Shown: positions 25,362 through 34,561 of the stretch, in pieces
Numbering within the stretch: the stretch's first letter is position 1
How the letters are laid out: every line of letters starts with the position of its first letter
Assembly: GCF_000384335.2 (NCBI RefSeq)
Contig: NZ_KQ031382.1
Location: forward strand, 496,001-560,000
Source of the DNA: Hyphomicrobium sp. 99
GTDB lineage: Bacteria > Pseudomonadota > Alphaproteobacteria > Rhizobiales > Hyphomicrobiaceae
Direction of reading: 5' to 3'
DNA: 64,000 bases
Made by a program: the position numbers and the translations under genes
Notes under the pieces: model-generated
Databases searched by the model: none
Told to the model about the DNA's origin: nothing
The model's input: the letters and a program-made list of their open reading frames with translations, nothing else

Positions 25362-26249
25362 GTGACCATTCTATTCGGCCTGATTATCACCCTCGTCTGT
25401 ATGCTCGGCGGCTTCACCGCCATGGGCGGCCACGTTTGGGTTATCTGGCAACCCTGGGAATACGTCATCATTTGTGGCTCGGCGCTGGGCACCTTCGTCG
25501 TCGCCAACCCCATGAAAACGATTAAGGATACCGGCAAAGCGGCCATCGAGGCCCTCCGGAACGGCACGCCGACCAAGGAAGAGAACATCGAGCTTCTGTC
25601 TCTGCTCTTTTTCATGATGCGCGAGCTTCGCGACAAATCCCGCGCCGAAATGGAAATGATCATCGATGCCCCTCAGGATGCGGCAGTGTTCAAGCGCTCG
25701 CCGACCGTCACGGCCAATGAAGAGCTGACGACCTTCATCTGCGACTATTTCCGTCTCATCATCATGGGGAACGCCCGTACCCACGAGATCGAATCATTGA
25801 TGGACGAGGAAATCGAGACGGTGCGCAGCGACAAGCTCAAGGCTTATCACGCGCTTGTTGCCGTCGGTGACGGTCTGCCCGCTCTCGGCATCGTCGCCGC
25901 AGTTCTTGGTGTCGTGAAGGCTATGGGCGCGATTGACCAATCGCCGGAAATCCTGGGCCACCTCATCGCCTCGGCCCTGGTTGGCACTTTCGCGGGCATC
26001 TTCTTTTCTTACGCGGTCGTTGGTCCCCTCGCGACGAAGGTCAAGATCGTCCGCGATAAGAATCTCCGGTCGTACGTTATCGTCAAACAATCGCTGTTGG
26101 CCTTCATGAACGGAGCTATGCCGCAGGTTGCCATCGAGCACGGCCGCAAAGCGATTTCGGCGTACGAACGTCCGACGATCAACGAGGTCGAAACCGCGAC
26201 GATGGGCGGCGGTGATCGCAGGCCGGTTCAAGAAAGAAAGGCAGCCTGA
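25362..26249 (+). CDS. motA: Flagellar motor stator protein MotA
   Basis: 295 residues, start GTG. The four membrane segments of the proton-channel stator are visible: ILFGLIITLVCMLGGFTAM and WEYVIICGSALGTFVVANP at the N-terminus, GLPALGIVAAVLGVVKAMG and LIASALVGTFAGIFFSYAVV in the second half. A large charged cytoplasmic loop between them contacts FliG. Its partner MotB is 14 kb downstream next to motC, as in rhizobia. First gene of a rightward run motA-fliM-fliN-fliG-flhB. Confidence 0.95.
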   Translation: MTILFGLIITLVCMLGGFTAMGGHVWVIWQPWEYVIICGSALGTFVVANPMKTIKDTGKAAIEALRNGTPTKEENIELLSLLFFMMRELRDKSRAEMEMIIDAPQDAAVFKRSPTVTANEELTTFICDYFRLIIMGNARTHEIESLMDEEIETVRSDKLKAYHALVAVGDGLPALGIVAAVLGVVKAMGAIDQSPEILGHLIASALVGTFAGIFFSYAVVGPLATKVKIVRDKNLRSYVIVKQSLLAFMNGAMPQVAIEHGRKAISAYERPTINEVETATMGGGDRRPVQERKAA

Positions 26250-26324
26250 TGTTCCGGCGAGCGCTTCGCGTCTTCCCCGGACCGTCATCCGCAGACACGG
26301 CGATAAAATCGCGCGGAGGTCATC

Positions 26325-27296
26325 ATGTCGAATGATGCTCTGCGCGGAACCGACGTTCACCTCGAAATGGAAAGATCGCTCGAGCGAGCCCTTGCTTCCG
26401 GTCAAAACAGGCCCGATCGCTTGCCGGGCCTGCAGATGATCTTCGGTCAGTTGCCGCGGGTGATGACGGAGGAACTCGGCAATCTTTCTCATTTGCCCCT
26501 CAAGGTACGCCTCCTCGATCTAACGGCGTCGACCATCGCCGACACGTGTGCGCTGCTGCCGAGCGCATTTGCTGGTGTCGTCCGAGCCGAAAGATGGAGA
26601 AGCTGGCTCTACTTCATCGCCGACCCGGCCGCGAGCGCGCTCTTCGTAGAGGCGGCGACGGGCTGTGAGAGCATTCCCCAAGGGGGGTTATCGCCTCGCA
26701 AGCCAACCCGAACTGACGCGAATGTTCTGAAGGTCCTGTTCAAGCGGGTCGCACGCTCACTGACGAGTGCCTTCTCGATTCTCGTAGACGTCGGCTTCGA
26801 AGTTGGACAGGTCGTCGAGAAGATTGAGCTCGAGCCGCAGCTTACGCTGGCTTCGCCCGTCATCGCCGCGCGTCTGTCGTTGGATTACGCCGGGCACCAA
26901 GGCGTCGTGACGATCGTCATTCCGCAAGCGGCTCTCGAGTCCGTCCGCCAATTGCTTGCGGGCGCGACACCGGCTGAAGCCATGAGCGTGACCTCGTCGC
27001 GCTCGCGAGAAGATCCGACGTGGACGAAGCAGCTTTCCGAGGAGATCGCTCGATCGTTCATCGAACTCAATGGCGTTCTTGAAGAGCGCCCGATTTCTCT
27101 GGGTGAGGTTCAGCGCTTCGCGGTAGGCTCGGTCGTTGAGCTGCAGCTGTCGTCGATGTCGCGCGTGCGGCTCGACGCCGACGAGAGCCCGCTGTTCTGG
27201 TGCGAGCTCGGCAAGCGCGACAATGCACTGATCCTGCGAATCGATGACGAATTCGACCAACAAAGGGAGTCGGTAGATGAATTCTACGGACTTTAG
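26325..27296 (+). CDS. fliM: Flagellar motor switch protein FliM (divergent alphaproteobacterial type)
   Basis: 323 residues. The middle domain and C-terminal surface-presentation domain fit FliM (LPRVMTEELGNLSHLPLKVR, LVDVGFEVGQVVEKIELEPQ, RSFIELNGVLEERPISLGEV, FAVGSVVELQLSSMSRVRLD). The short N-terminal EIDAL-type CheY-binding motif of enteric FliM is not seen; the protein begins MSNDALRGTDVHLEMERSLE. GGAGG at about 26315 supports the ATG at 26325. Identification rests on the fold segments and on the motA-fliM-fliN-fliG order. Confidence 0.85.
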   Translation: MSNDALRGTDVHLEMERSLERALASGQNRPDRLPGLQMIFGQLPRVMTEELGNLSHLPLKVRLLDLTASTIADTCALLPSAFAGVVRAERWRSWLYFIADPAASALFVEAATGCESIPQGGLSPRKPTRTDANVLKVLFKRVARSLTSAFSILVDVGFEVGQVVEKIELEPQLTLASPVIAARLSLDYAGHQGVVTIVIPQAALESVRQLLAGATPAEAMSVTSSRSREDPTWTKQLSEEIARSFIELNGVLEERPISLGEVQRFAVGSVVELQLSSMSRVRLDADESPLFWCELGKRDNALILRIDDEFDQQRESVDEFYGL

Positions 27297-27365
27297 TGCT
27301 GTGCTCTCAAGGCTGCGGCATGTTTCGTATGGCAAAATTCGAGTCGGGTACGTTAGCACGAGGAA

Positions 27366-27803
27366 ATGGCCGGCATGATGCCGAGTAATGCAGTAGAAGC
27401 AGAAAGCGCTCCGGAAGGAGCCGAAGCCGGTTTCGATCATGCCATCGCGGGCATGAGCGATTTCGGCGATGGCAATAGCGCGGACCTGGCGGAAAGCCTG
27501 CGCAAGGCGGCTGCCGATATGAATGAAGCAGCGGCTGAATTCGGCGGCAACAACGCATTGATCATGGGCTTGCCCGTGATGATGAAGGTCGTACTCGGAT
27601 CTGCGAAAATGCCCGTCGCCACTTTGGCCAAGCTGGCCAAGGGATCGGTGGTCAAGCTCGACAAGATGGTCGGAGACCAGGTCGATATACTGGTGAATGG
27701 CCGCCTTATCGCGCGCGGAGAAGTGGTCGTTCTCAACGAAGGAACGTCGCGCTTCGGTGTCGTGCTGACGCAAGTCGGTTCTTTGCCTCCCGTTGCGAAA
27801 TAA
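27366..27803 (+). CDS. fliN: Flagellar motor switch protein FliN
   Basis: 145 residues. The C-terminal 80 residues form the SpoA/FliN domain: IMGLPVMMKVVLGSAKMPVA, LAKLAKGSVVKLDKMVGDQV, ILVNGRLIARGEVVVLNEG, FGVVLTQV. The first 60 residues are a low-complexity acidic linker. FliN completes the C-ring with FliM and FliG, whose genes flank it. GAGGAA precedes the ATG. The start codon region contains one copy of a GGCATGATGCC element found elsewhere in the window. Confidence 0.92.
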   Translation: MAGMMPSNAVEAESAPEGAEAGFDHAIAGMSDFGDGNSADLAESLRKAAADMNEAAAEFGGNNALIMGLPVMMKVVLGSAKMPVATLAKLAKGSVVKLDKMVGDQVDILVNGRLIARGEVVVLNEGTSRFGVVLTQVGSLPPVAK

Positions 27804-27812
27804 TACCTGCAC

Positions 27813-28823
27813 ATGCTGACCATGCGCGATCCGTCGTTAGAGCCCGAAAGAACATTGACGGGTCCCGAGAAAGTCGGGGTGCTTCTGCTTGCGCTCGGCA
27901 AACAGCGCGCCAGCGGCCTATTGAAGAAATTCAATCCCGAGGAGCTGAACATCCTCGTTCGGTCCGCCGAGGTGATGCCGACAATCTCAGCGGCAGAACT
28001 TGAAAGCATCGTCGAGGAATTCGAAAGTCAGTTCGGTCTGGGTACGCCGTTTCTCGGTCGCGCCGAAGATGTGAAACGCCTGGTCACCGACGTCATCTCC
28101 GAGAATAAATCGTCCGGCGAGGGCGATCAGTTCGTGGCGCGCCTGGATATTTGGAGTCAGCTCGCAGCGCTCCCCGACGACGTGCTGCACGCCCATTTTC
28201 ATAATCAGTCGCCGCAGGTCGCCGCCTATTACCTCGATCGCCTCGGAAGCGAGCGGGCATCGGTCATTCTGAAGTGCTTTCCGGCCGCTGAGCGCAACGA
28301 TCTTCTGAACCGCATACTCGGGCTCGGACAGGTCTCGCCGCAAGTCGTCGAAGCTCTCGAAAGCGGATTGAACGAAGAGCTGTTCGATAACGATCGGCGG
28401 TCCTCCGACAAGCATCTGTCACTGGCGAGCATTCTGAACAATCTCGACAGGGAGGAGTCGGCGCAAGCGCTCCAGTATCTCGCAAGCGTCAAGCCGAAGG
28501 ACGCCGAAGCGATCCGCAAGATGCTGTTCAAGTTCGAGGATCTGTTGAGGCTGCCGGCGCGGGCGCTGACCGCTCTGATGGACGGAATTCCCGTCGAGCG
28601 TACGGTTCTCGCTCTACAGGGCGCCGATGCAGAACTGCAGAACAAGGTTCTGTCGGCACTCTCGCCGCGAGCGCGCCGCATGGCAGAAGCGGAATTGCAA
28701 AGTCCCGCCAACGTGCCTCAGCGCGATATCGTTGATGCCCGTCGGGCAATGGTCGATGCGGTTTTGCGGCTCGCAGCCGAAGGTGCAATTGATATTTCGA
28801 GCACGTCCTTAGAAGCAGCCTAA
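27813..28823 (+). CDS. fliG: Flagellar motor switch protein FliG
   Basis: 336 residues, standard length. N-terminal LTGPEKVGVLLLALGKQRAS binds FliF; the middle contains PDDVLHAHFHNQSPQVAAYY; the C-terminal torque domain shows KDAEAIRKMLFKFEDLLRLP, TVLALQGADAELQNKVLSAL and the charged helix with SPRARRMAEAELQ. It couples MotA to rotor rotation and sets rotational direction. Separated from fliN by 9 bp. Confidence 0.95.
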   Translation: MLTMRDPSLEPERTLTGPEKVGVLLLALGKQRASGLLKKFNPEELNILVRSAEVMPTISAAELESIVEEFESQFGLGTPFLGRAEDVKRLVTDVISENKSSGEGDQFVARLDIWSQLAALPDDVLHAHFHNQSPQVAAYYLDRLGSERASVILKCFPAAERNDLLNRILGLGQVSPQVVEALESGLNEELFDNDRRSSDKHLSLASILNNLDREESAQALQYLASVKPKDAEAIRKMLFKFEDLLRLPARALTALMDGIPVERTVLALQGADAELQNKVLSALSPRARRMAEAELQSPANVPQRDIVDARRAMVDAVLRLAAEGAIDISSTSLEAA

Positions 28824-28847
28824 TCGGCAGGTCGCTGGAGCGGGATC

Positions 28848-29933
28848 GTGTCTGAAGCACAGGACAAAGATAGCCGCACAGAAGAAGCAACAGACAAGAA
28901 AATGTCTGATGCTCGCGGGGACGGCAATGTCCCGATGTCCCGCGAAGCGACCAACTTTATGTACCTTCTCGCAGCGCTGCTCATGGTTGCGGCACTGGGC
29001 CAGACTTTTCTCACCAGCTTTGCCGAACTCTTGATGGGGCTGCTTGCGAACGCCGGCTCCATTCGTCTGCAGACGGCGGGCGATCTCGGAATGGTCTTCG
29101 ACGTTGTCGGAAAGAGCGCCGCACTCCTGACCGCCCCCATCGTTCTCGCTTTTTCAGCGGCAGGCGTATTGGCGGCAGTCCTTCAGACGCCACCCGTTCC
29201 GATCTTCAAGCGTGTGATGCCCGATATTTCGAGGCTATCGCCGGCAAAAGGCTGGAAACGTTTGTTCAGCATGACTGGAACGTTCGAGTTCCTCAAGCTC
29301 ACGCTGCGACTGAGCATCATCGTGATCACGAGTGCCTTGATCCTGATGTACCTGTGGCACGACTTTGCGAATTCGATTTGGAGCGATCCCGCAGCCATCC
29401 TCAGGCTGTCTCAGAAGAGCGTCGCGCTATTACTAACATCGCTGGCCATTCTATCATTTGTTCTTCTGCTGTTCGATCTGCCGGTCACCCATATCCTTTG
29501 GCGTCGTTCGCTTCGCATGGCGCCCCAGGAAGTCAAGGATGAGCGAAAGCAGTCGGAGGGCGATCCTCACATCAAGGCGCGGCGTCGTTCCATTGCAAGA
29601 TCACGCGCACGCCAGCGTATGCTTCACGCGGTGCCACGCGCGACGATCGTCATCGCCAACCCGACCCACTTTGCAGTGGCCCTGCGCTACGTCCGCTCCG
29701 AAGGAGGAGCTCCGCGGGTCGTTGCCAAAGGCCAAGACCTCGTTGCGCTGTCAATTCGCAAAATCGCCGAAGAAAATGACATTCCCGTCATCGAAGACAA
29801 GGCTCTCGCAAGGTCGCTGTATGCAAAAGTAAGCGTGGATCAAATGATCCCGGTCGAATTCTACAAGGCCGTCGCTGAAATTCTCCTTCGCCTTCAGGCG
29901 CGGCGGAACAGAACTGGTCCTGTTCGTGCTTAA
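28848..29933 (+). CDS. flhB: Flagellar export protein FlhB
   Basis: 361 residues, start GTG. Four membrane helices occupy about residues 35-215, then the cytoplasmic domain with MAPQEVKDERKQSEGDPHIK. The autocleavage motif NPTH is intact at residues 271-274 (VIANPTHFAVALRY). Cleavage switches export from rod/hook to filament substrates, and the hook-length ruler FliK that triggers this is encoded at 42760. It follows fliG by 24 bp. Confidence 0.95.
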   Translation: MSEAQDKDSRTEEATDKKMSDARGDGNVPMSREATNFMYLLAALLMVAALGQTFLTSFAELLMGLLANAGSIRLQTAGDLGMVFDVVGKSAALLTAPIVLAFSAAGVLAAVLQTPPVPIFKRVMPDISRLSPAKGWKRLFSMTGTFEFLKLTLRLSIIVITSALILMYLWHDFANSIWSDPAAILRLSQKSVALLLTSLAILSFVLLLFDLPVTHILWRRSLRMAPQEVKDERKQSEGDPHIKARRRSIARSRARQRMLHAVPRATIVIANPTHFAVALRYVRSEGGAPRVVAKGQDLVALSIRKIAEENDIPVIEDKALARSLYAKVSVDQMIPVEFYKAVAEILLRLQARRNRTGPVRA

Positions 29934-29948
29934 AGGGAAAAGGTGGTG

Positions 29949-30368
29949 ATGATACCGTTTCGCATCGATCATTCGGAAGTACGCGAAAAGATCCTCGGGG
30001 AGAGCATTCGTTCCGTCGCGTCCGACCTGCGCTTGATCGATCTCCCCGATCTGGTCAGCTATCTGAAGACCGGACAGATCGCGAGCATTGGCTCGCTCGT
30101 GCAGGCCTCGATCGAACTGTCGTTCAAGCCGGAAACGTTGATCTTCGGACACGCCGGCGACGTTCATCTGGAATGGGGATCGCAGCCCCGCGTATTCCTC
30201 GACATGGAATTTCACCACCAGTGCGTACACGTCTATTTCAGGCTGATACTCGAGGCCGAAGAGGCCGGTGTCGAAATCACCTACATATCATTTGAAGGCG
30301 AATCGACCGGCCCTGGTCAAAACACCACGCGGCTGCATCACGCGCTTGGAGAAGCCCGCCTCAATTGA
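29949..30368 (+). CDS. Uncharacterised protein between flhB and flgB
   Basis: 139 residues from the ATG at 29949, with AAAGG five bases upstream (GTG codons at 29943 and 29946 are alternatives). Family not recognised. The sequence looks like a small mixed alpha/beta cytoplasmic protein: REKILGESIRSVASDLRLID, LVQASIELSFKPETLIFGHA, VHLEWGSQPRVFLDMEFHHQ, VHVYFRLILEAEEAGVEITY. No signal peptide or membrane helix. It begins 15 bp after flhB and 124 bp before flgB, so it is probably cotranscribed with the motor genes and may be a flagellar accessory factor (inference). Confidence 0.75.
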   Translation: MIPFRIDHSEVREKILGESIRSVASDLRLIDLPDLVSYLKTGQIASIGSLVQASIELSFKPETLIFGHAGDVHLEWGSQPRVFLDMEFHHQCVHVYFRLILEAEEAGVEITYISFEGESTGPGQNTTRLHHALGEARLN

Positions 30369-30492
30369 TCGGATATCAATTAGCGATGTCAGCCGTACCG
30401 CACCGGAAGATGAAGTCAGAGACATCGCTGTTCAGGCCGACGCAAGGGAGCGGGTGCACATAGGAAAGCAAGATCATGAAGGATCCCTTTCT

Positions 30493-30867
30493 ATGCAGCC
30501 CATGCAACTTTTCGATCTGGCGTTTCGCCAAAACGAATGGCTCGCACAACGACAGTCAGTGATTTCGTCGAACGTCGCGAACGCCAACACGCCTGGATAC
30601 AAGGCGAAGGACATCGAGAGCTTCGACGACGTGATGCGCAAGTCCGTCTCGATGACGACGACTGATCCGCAGCATCTGACGTCCGGAATCGGCGCGTTCC
30701 GCCAGGCTGAAGATGGGGCCAACGAGGCCGAAGTTCTCGTTTCGGGCAACGACGTCAGCCTTGAGCAGGAATTTCTCAAATCCAACGACGTGATGCGCAG
30801 CTACACGATGAACACGCAGATAATGAAGACGTTCGACCGGATGCTGCAGTCCGTGACGAAGGGCTAA
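30493..30867 (+). CDS. flgB: Flagellar basal-body rod protein FlgB
   Basis: 124 residues from the ATG at 30493 (MQPMQLFDLAFRQNEWLAQR), preceded by GAAGGA. The open frame runs 75 codons further up, but those codons are not FlgB-like. SSNVANANTPGYKAKDIESF is the rod N-terminal motif, and the C-terminus SNDVMRSYTMNTQIMKTFDR is typical. First gene of the flgB-flgC-fliE-flgG-flgA-flgI-motE-flgH-fliL-fliP unit. Confidence 0.94.
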   Translation: MQPMQLFDLAFRQNEWLAQRQSVISSNVANANTPGYKAKDIESFDDVMRKSVSMTTTDPQHLTSGIGAFRQAEDGANEAEVLVSGNDVSLEQEFLKSNDVMRSYTMNTQIMKTFDRMLQSVTKG

Positions 30868-30870
30868 GCC

Positions 30871-31290
30871 ATGAGTGATCCGCTTATCTCTGCCGCCAAG
30901 GCTGCCTCGAACGGCCTCTTCGCACAGTCGACCCGAATGCGGGTCCTGTCTGAAAACATCGCCAACGCCGAGACAACAGGAAAGACGGCCGGCGCTGATC
31001 CCTATCAGCGTAAGACGGTCAGTTTCCAATCCGTCACCGATGAGATGGACGGGGTGGACATGGTGCAGGTCGACGATATCGACCGCGATGAATCGCCGTT
31101 CCGCACCGAATACATGCCGGGACATCCGGCCGCCGATGAAAAGGGCTACGTCAAGATGCCCAACGTCGACATGCTCGTCGAACTCGCCGATATGCGCGAG
31201 GCATCGCGCTCGTACACCGCCAACACCCAAGTCATCAAACAGGTCCGCGAGATTGTCTCGATGACCATCGACCTATTGAGGCCGTCATGA
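30871..31290 (+). CDS. flgC: Flagellar basal-body rod protein FlgC
   Basis: 139 residues. LISAAKAASNGLFAQSTRMR, LSENIANAETTGKTAGADPY and the C-terminal VDMLVELADMREASRSYTAN identify the proximal rod protein. It starts 3 bp after flgB and its stop overlaps the fliE start as ATGA. Confidence 0.95.
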   Translation: MSDPLISAAKAASNGLFAQSTRMRVLSENIANAETTGKTAGADPYQRKTVSFQSVTDEMDGVDMVQVDDIDRDESPFRTEYMPGHPAADEKGYVKMPNVDMLVELADMREASRSYTANTQVIKQVREIVSMTIDLLRPS

Positions 31291-31619
31291 GCCTGAGCAT
31301 TGCAATGCTATCGCCGGATATCGATCGCATCGGAGGCGCCGCGGCGTCGAAAGGTGCTGCCGCCGTCGCCGCCCCCAGTGTCTCTTCTGGAGCGGCACCG
31401 GAAAGCGATTTCGCGCAGACGATGGCGAGCATGGCGGCCGACGCCATTTCAACGATGAAGACGGGTGAAACGACCGCGATGGCCGGCATGCAAGGCAAGG
31501 CACCGCTGCAGCAGGTCGTTCAAGCTGTCATGCAGGCCGAGCAGGCGCTTCGAACTGTCGTCGCCGTCCGCGACAAGGTCGTCGGCGCTTACCAAGAAAT
31601 CAGTCGTATGCAAATTTGA
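31287..31619 (+). CDS. fliE: Flagellar hook-basal body complex protein FliE
   Basis: 110 residues, usual size of the adaptor that joins the MS ring to the rod. The C-terminal half is diagnostic: LQQVVQAVMQAEQALRTVVA, VRDKVVGAYQEISRMQI. The N-terminal half is Ala/Ser rich. It overlaps flgC by four bases and lies 11 bp before flgG. Confidence 0.93.
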   Translation: MSLSIAMLSPDIDRIGGAAASKGAAAVAAPSVSSGAAPESDFAQTMASMAADAISTMKTGETTAMAGMQGKAPLQQVVQAVMQAEQALRTVVAVRDKVVGAYQEISRMQI

Positions 31620-31630
31620 GGTCGTAACTC

Positions 31631-32419
31631 ATGAGAGCGCTTTCAATTGCTGCGACCGGCATGTCGGCACAGCAAACCAACGTTGAAGTGATTGCCAACA
31701 ACGTTGCAAACATCAACACCACCGGCTTCAAGCGCTCGCGGGCCGAGTTTGCCGACTTGCTGTACCAGACGGATCGTGCCGCTGGAACGGCCGCCCGCGA
31801 TGACGACACGATCATCCCGGAAGGCAATACGATCGGTCTCGGTGTGCGCACCGTCGCCATCCGAAATCTTTCGGCGCAAGGGCCGCTGGCGTCCACAAAC
31901 AATAAGTTGGATCTGGCCTTGAGCGGCCGCGGCTACTTCCAGGTTCAAGGCGAAAACAACGAGATTCTTTATACCCGCGACGGCGCCTTCAATAAGAACG
32001 CGACGGGACAGCTCATTACGCTCGAGGGTAATCTCGTCGTCCCGAACATCACCGTACCGACGACAGCGACCGACGTCGTCGTCAATGCCGCCGGCCAGGT
32101 GTATGCGGTCATCGGCGCGACCGGAACGCAGCAACTTCTTGGTCAATTGTCTCTCGCCAATTTTGCGAACGAGACGGGGCTTGCGCCGCTTGGCGGCAAT
32201 CTTTTCCAGGAAACGCCAGCGTCAGGAAGCCCCGTTATCGGCAGCCCAGGCGACGTCGGCTTTGCAACGATCCAGCAGGGCTATCTCGAAAGCTCCAACG
32301 TGGATCCCGTGAAGGAAATTACCGAGCTCATCTCCGCGCAGCGCGCTTACGAGATGAACTCCAAGGTCATTTCGGCAGCCTCTGATATGTATACGGTCAT
32401 CACGAAGGACCTTCGCTGA
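31631..32419 (+). CDS. flgG: Flagellar distal rod protein FlgG
   Basis: 262 residues, standard length. [40 protein letters not shown] and the C-terminal [20 protein letters not shown] with [18 protein letters not shown] are the distal-rod signatures. It overlaps the flgA start by one base. Confidence 0.96.
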   Translation: MRALSIAATGMSAQQTNVEVIANNVANINTTGFKRSRAEFADLLYQTDRAAGTAARDDDTIIPEGNTIGLGVRTVAIRNLSAQGPLASTNNKLDLALSGRGYFQVQGENNEILYTRDGAFNKNATGQLITLEGNLVVPNITVPTTATDVVVNAAGQVYAVIGATGTQQLLGQLSLANFANETGLAPLGGNLFQETPASGSPVIGSPGDVGFATIQQGYLESSNVDPVKEITELISAQRAYEMNSKVISAASDMYTVITKDLR

Positions 32420-32907
32420 TGAAGGCCATGCGCAACATGCGAGAAGGGCTCTGCTTCGCAGCAGCTGCGCTGCTTGCGCTTTGCGCCGTGGCCGTTGTTG
32501 CGCACGCGACGGAAGGCGGCCGAACGGTCTTCGTACCCCGCGCCGTCATCTATCCTGGCGACGTCATCACGACAGATGCGCTGGTGGAGCGCAGATTGTT
32601 GGTTGCACCAAACAATCCGCCTGTTTTCGGCGAAGATGAGGGTGAACTGCTGGGCAAGGTCGCACGCCGCACATTGCTTCCCGGAGAACTTATTCCAGGA
32701 ACAGCGGTCCGCACGCAGGACCTCATCAAGCAGGGCAAAACCTACAAGCTCACGTATCAGTCACCGTTCGTATCGATCGTCGGAGTCGGCGTGCCGCTTC
32801 AATCAGGGTCGGCCGGCGAAATCATCAACGTGCGCAACCCGGATACGGGATTGATAATCAAGGCCCGCATCAAGCCTGATCAGACGCTTACGGTGGACGA
32901 TCAATGA
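32419..32907 (+). CDS. flgA: Flagella basal body P-ring formation protein FlgA
   Basis: 162 residues with a clear N-terminal signal peptide (GLCFAAAALLALCAVAVVAHA). The mature part has the SAF-type fold: VPRAVIYPGDVITTDALVER, ARRTLLPGELIPGTAVR, YQSPFVSIVGVGVPLQSGSA, INVRNPDTGLIIKARI. It is the periplasmic chaperone for P-ring assembly by FlgI, the next gene, which it overlaps by ATGA. Confidence 0.92.
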   Translation: MKAMRNMREGLCFAAAALLALCAVAVVAHATEGGRTVFVPRAVIYPGDVITTDALVERRLLVAPNNPPVFGEDEGELLGKVARRTLLPGELIPGTAVRTQDLIKQGKTYKLTYQSPFVSIVGVGVPLQSGSAGEIINVRNPDTGLIIKARIKPDQTLTVDDQ

Positions 32908-34013
32908 GATTGGCCGTTGCTCTGTTGTTGTGTTTTCTCGCCTTGGCGCACGTTGCCGAAGCCGGTACGCGCATTAAGGATGTCACCGACCTTAAAGGCG
33001 TCCGCGTCAATCAGATCGTCGGGTATGGTCTCGTCGTCGGCCTCAACGGTACGGGCGATACGCTGCGAAATTCTCCGTTCACGCAGCAGTCGGTGCAGGC
33101 GATGCTGGACCGCATGGGCGTAAACATTCGCGGCTCGCAATATGAGCCGCGAACACGCAATGTCGCCGCCGTCATGGTCACGGCAGAACTTCCGCCGTTC
33201 GCCTCGAAGGGCTCGCGTTTCGATGTCACTGTTTCATCAATCGGTGATGCCAAGTCGTTGGCCGGCGGCTCGCTCGTCATGACACCGCTCGCAGGCGCGG
33301 ATCAAAAAATCTATGCAGCTGCTCAAGGTCAGGTCACGATTTCGGGATATCTCGCAAAGGGTGCCGCTGAATCCATAACGTCGGGGATCCCGACGCGCGG
33401 CAGAATTCCTGATGGCGCCATCGTCGAGCAGGACGCGCCGGGTGGCTTCGACGAAGATATGCCGCTCGAATTCAAGCTCCGTAACCCCGACTTCACGACC
33501 TCTGTCCGCATCATGGACGTCATCAACGCTTTCGCCAAAGAGCGCTATGGCATGCCGATAGCGCGCTCCAAGGACCAGCAATCGGTGATGGTGCGCAAGC
33601 CGCCGCGCATGCTGTCGGCGCGCCTTCTCGCCGAAATTGGAGAGCTTGAGGTCGATCCCGATCAATCCGCGCGCGTCGTCATCGACGAGAGAACCGGAAC
33701 GATCGTCATCGGTAGCGAAGTCCGTATTTCGACCGTCGCGGTCGCGCACGGCAACATCACGGTTCGCGTGACCGAGACGCCTAAGGTTTCGCAGCCTGCG
33801 CCGTTCTCCAGGGGAGGCGAAACAGTCGTTGTTCCCGATACCGAAGTCGACGTGAACGAAGCGGGCGGCAAAGTACAAATCGCTCACGGAGCCAATTTGC
33901 GTGACCTCGTGTCCGCCCTCAACAGGATGGGACTAAAGCCCATTGGAATTATCGCCATCCTGCAGGCCATGAAAACTGCAGGCGCTCTGCAAGCGGAGCT
34001 GGTGGTTCAATGA
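32904..34013 (+). CDS. flgI: Flagellar P-ring protein FlgI
   Basis: 369 residues. Signal peptide MRLAVALLLCFLALAHVAEA, then TRIKDVTDLKGVRVNQIVGY, GLNGTGDTLRNSPFTQQSVQ and the conserved C-terminal LVSALNRMGLKPIGIIAILQ. It forms the periplasmic bushing of the rod. Its stop overlaps the start of motE. Confidence 0.95.
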   Translation: MRLAVALLLCFLALAHVAEAGTRIKDVTDLKGVRVNQIVGYGLVVGLNGTGDTLRNSPFTQQSVQAMLDRMGVNIRGSQYEPRTRNVAAVMVTAELPPFASKGSRFDVTVSSIGDAKSLAGGSLVMTPLAGADQKIYAAAQGQVTISGYLAKGAAESITSGIPTRGRIPDGAIVEQDAPGGFDEDMPLEFKLRNPDFTTSVRIMDVINAFAKERYGMPIARSKDQQSVMVRKPPRMLSARLLAEIGELEVDPDQSARVVIDERTGTIVIGSEVRISTVAVAHGNITVRVTETPKVSQPAPFSRGGETVVVPDTEVDVNEAGGKVQIAHGANLRDLVSALNRMGLKPIGIIAILQAMKTAGALQAELVVQ

Positions 34014-34561
34014 GATCCTTCACGAGCCTCGCATCGGTCTTTCTCGGTCTGATCCTTTGCATCCCAACCGCGGTCGGTGAAGAGGCAAGGCCAGACAACA
34101 ACGAACTCGAAGTTCTTCAGGTGCCGCAGCAGCCTGCGCCGCAGCTCAGCCCGGCACAACAGTATTGTTCGAGCATTATGGATGCGACGACGGCTGCTCA
34201 GATCGCGCAGCAGAGGCATAACCTTGAGAAGGCGCAGAAGCAGCTCGACGATCGCATAGCTGTTCTCGCCGAGAAAGCCGAAGTCCTGAAAGGCTGGATC
34301 AAGTTGCGCGAGGACTTCACCGCGCGCGCGACGGAATCGTTGGTTCAAATATACAGCAAAATGAAGCCTGATGCCGCCGCTCCACAGCTTGCGGCGATGG
34401 ACGAGATGGTCGCCGCGGCGGTCATGTCGAAGCTCACGCCGAAAGTCTCAAGTCTCATCATGACCGAAATGGAAGTGGCGAAGGCCGCACGATTGTCGGC
34501 AGTCATAGCAGGCGCTGGAGAAGTCGCGGTTCACCCGGAGCGTAAGGCCGATGCGCAGTAA
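34010..34561 (+). CDS. motE: MotE-like periplasmic motility chaperone
   Basis: 183 residues with a signal peptide (SLASVFLGLILCIPTAVG) and a central coiled coil (AAQIAQQRHNLEKAQKQLDD, AVLAEKAEVLKGWIKLREDF). The C-terminal part resembles the MgtE N-terminal helical domain. In Sinorhizobium MotE is a periplasmic chaperone that folds or stabilises MotC. Here the gene has the same flgI-motE-flgH place, and motC is present at 41465, which supports the name. It overlaps flgI (ATGA) and flgH (11 bp). Confidence 0.82.
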   Translation: MRSFTSLASVFLGLILCIPTAVGEEARPDNNELEVLQVPQQPAPQLSPAQQYCSSIMDATTAAQIAQQRHNLEKAQKQLDDRIAVLAEKAEVLKGWIKLREDFTARATESLVQIYSKMKPDAAAPQLAAMDEMVAAAVMSKLTPKVSSLIMTEMEVAKAARLSAVIAGAGEVAVHPERKADAQ

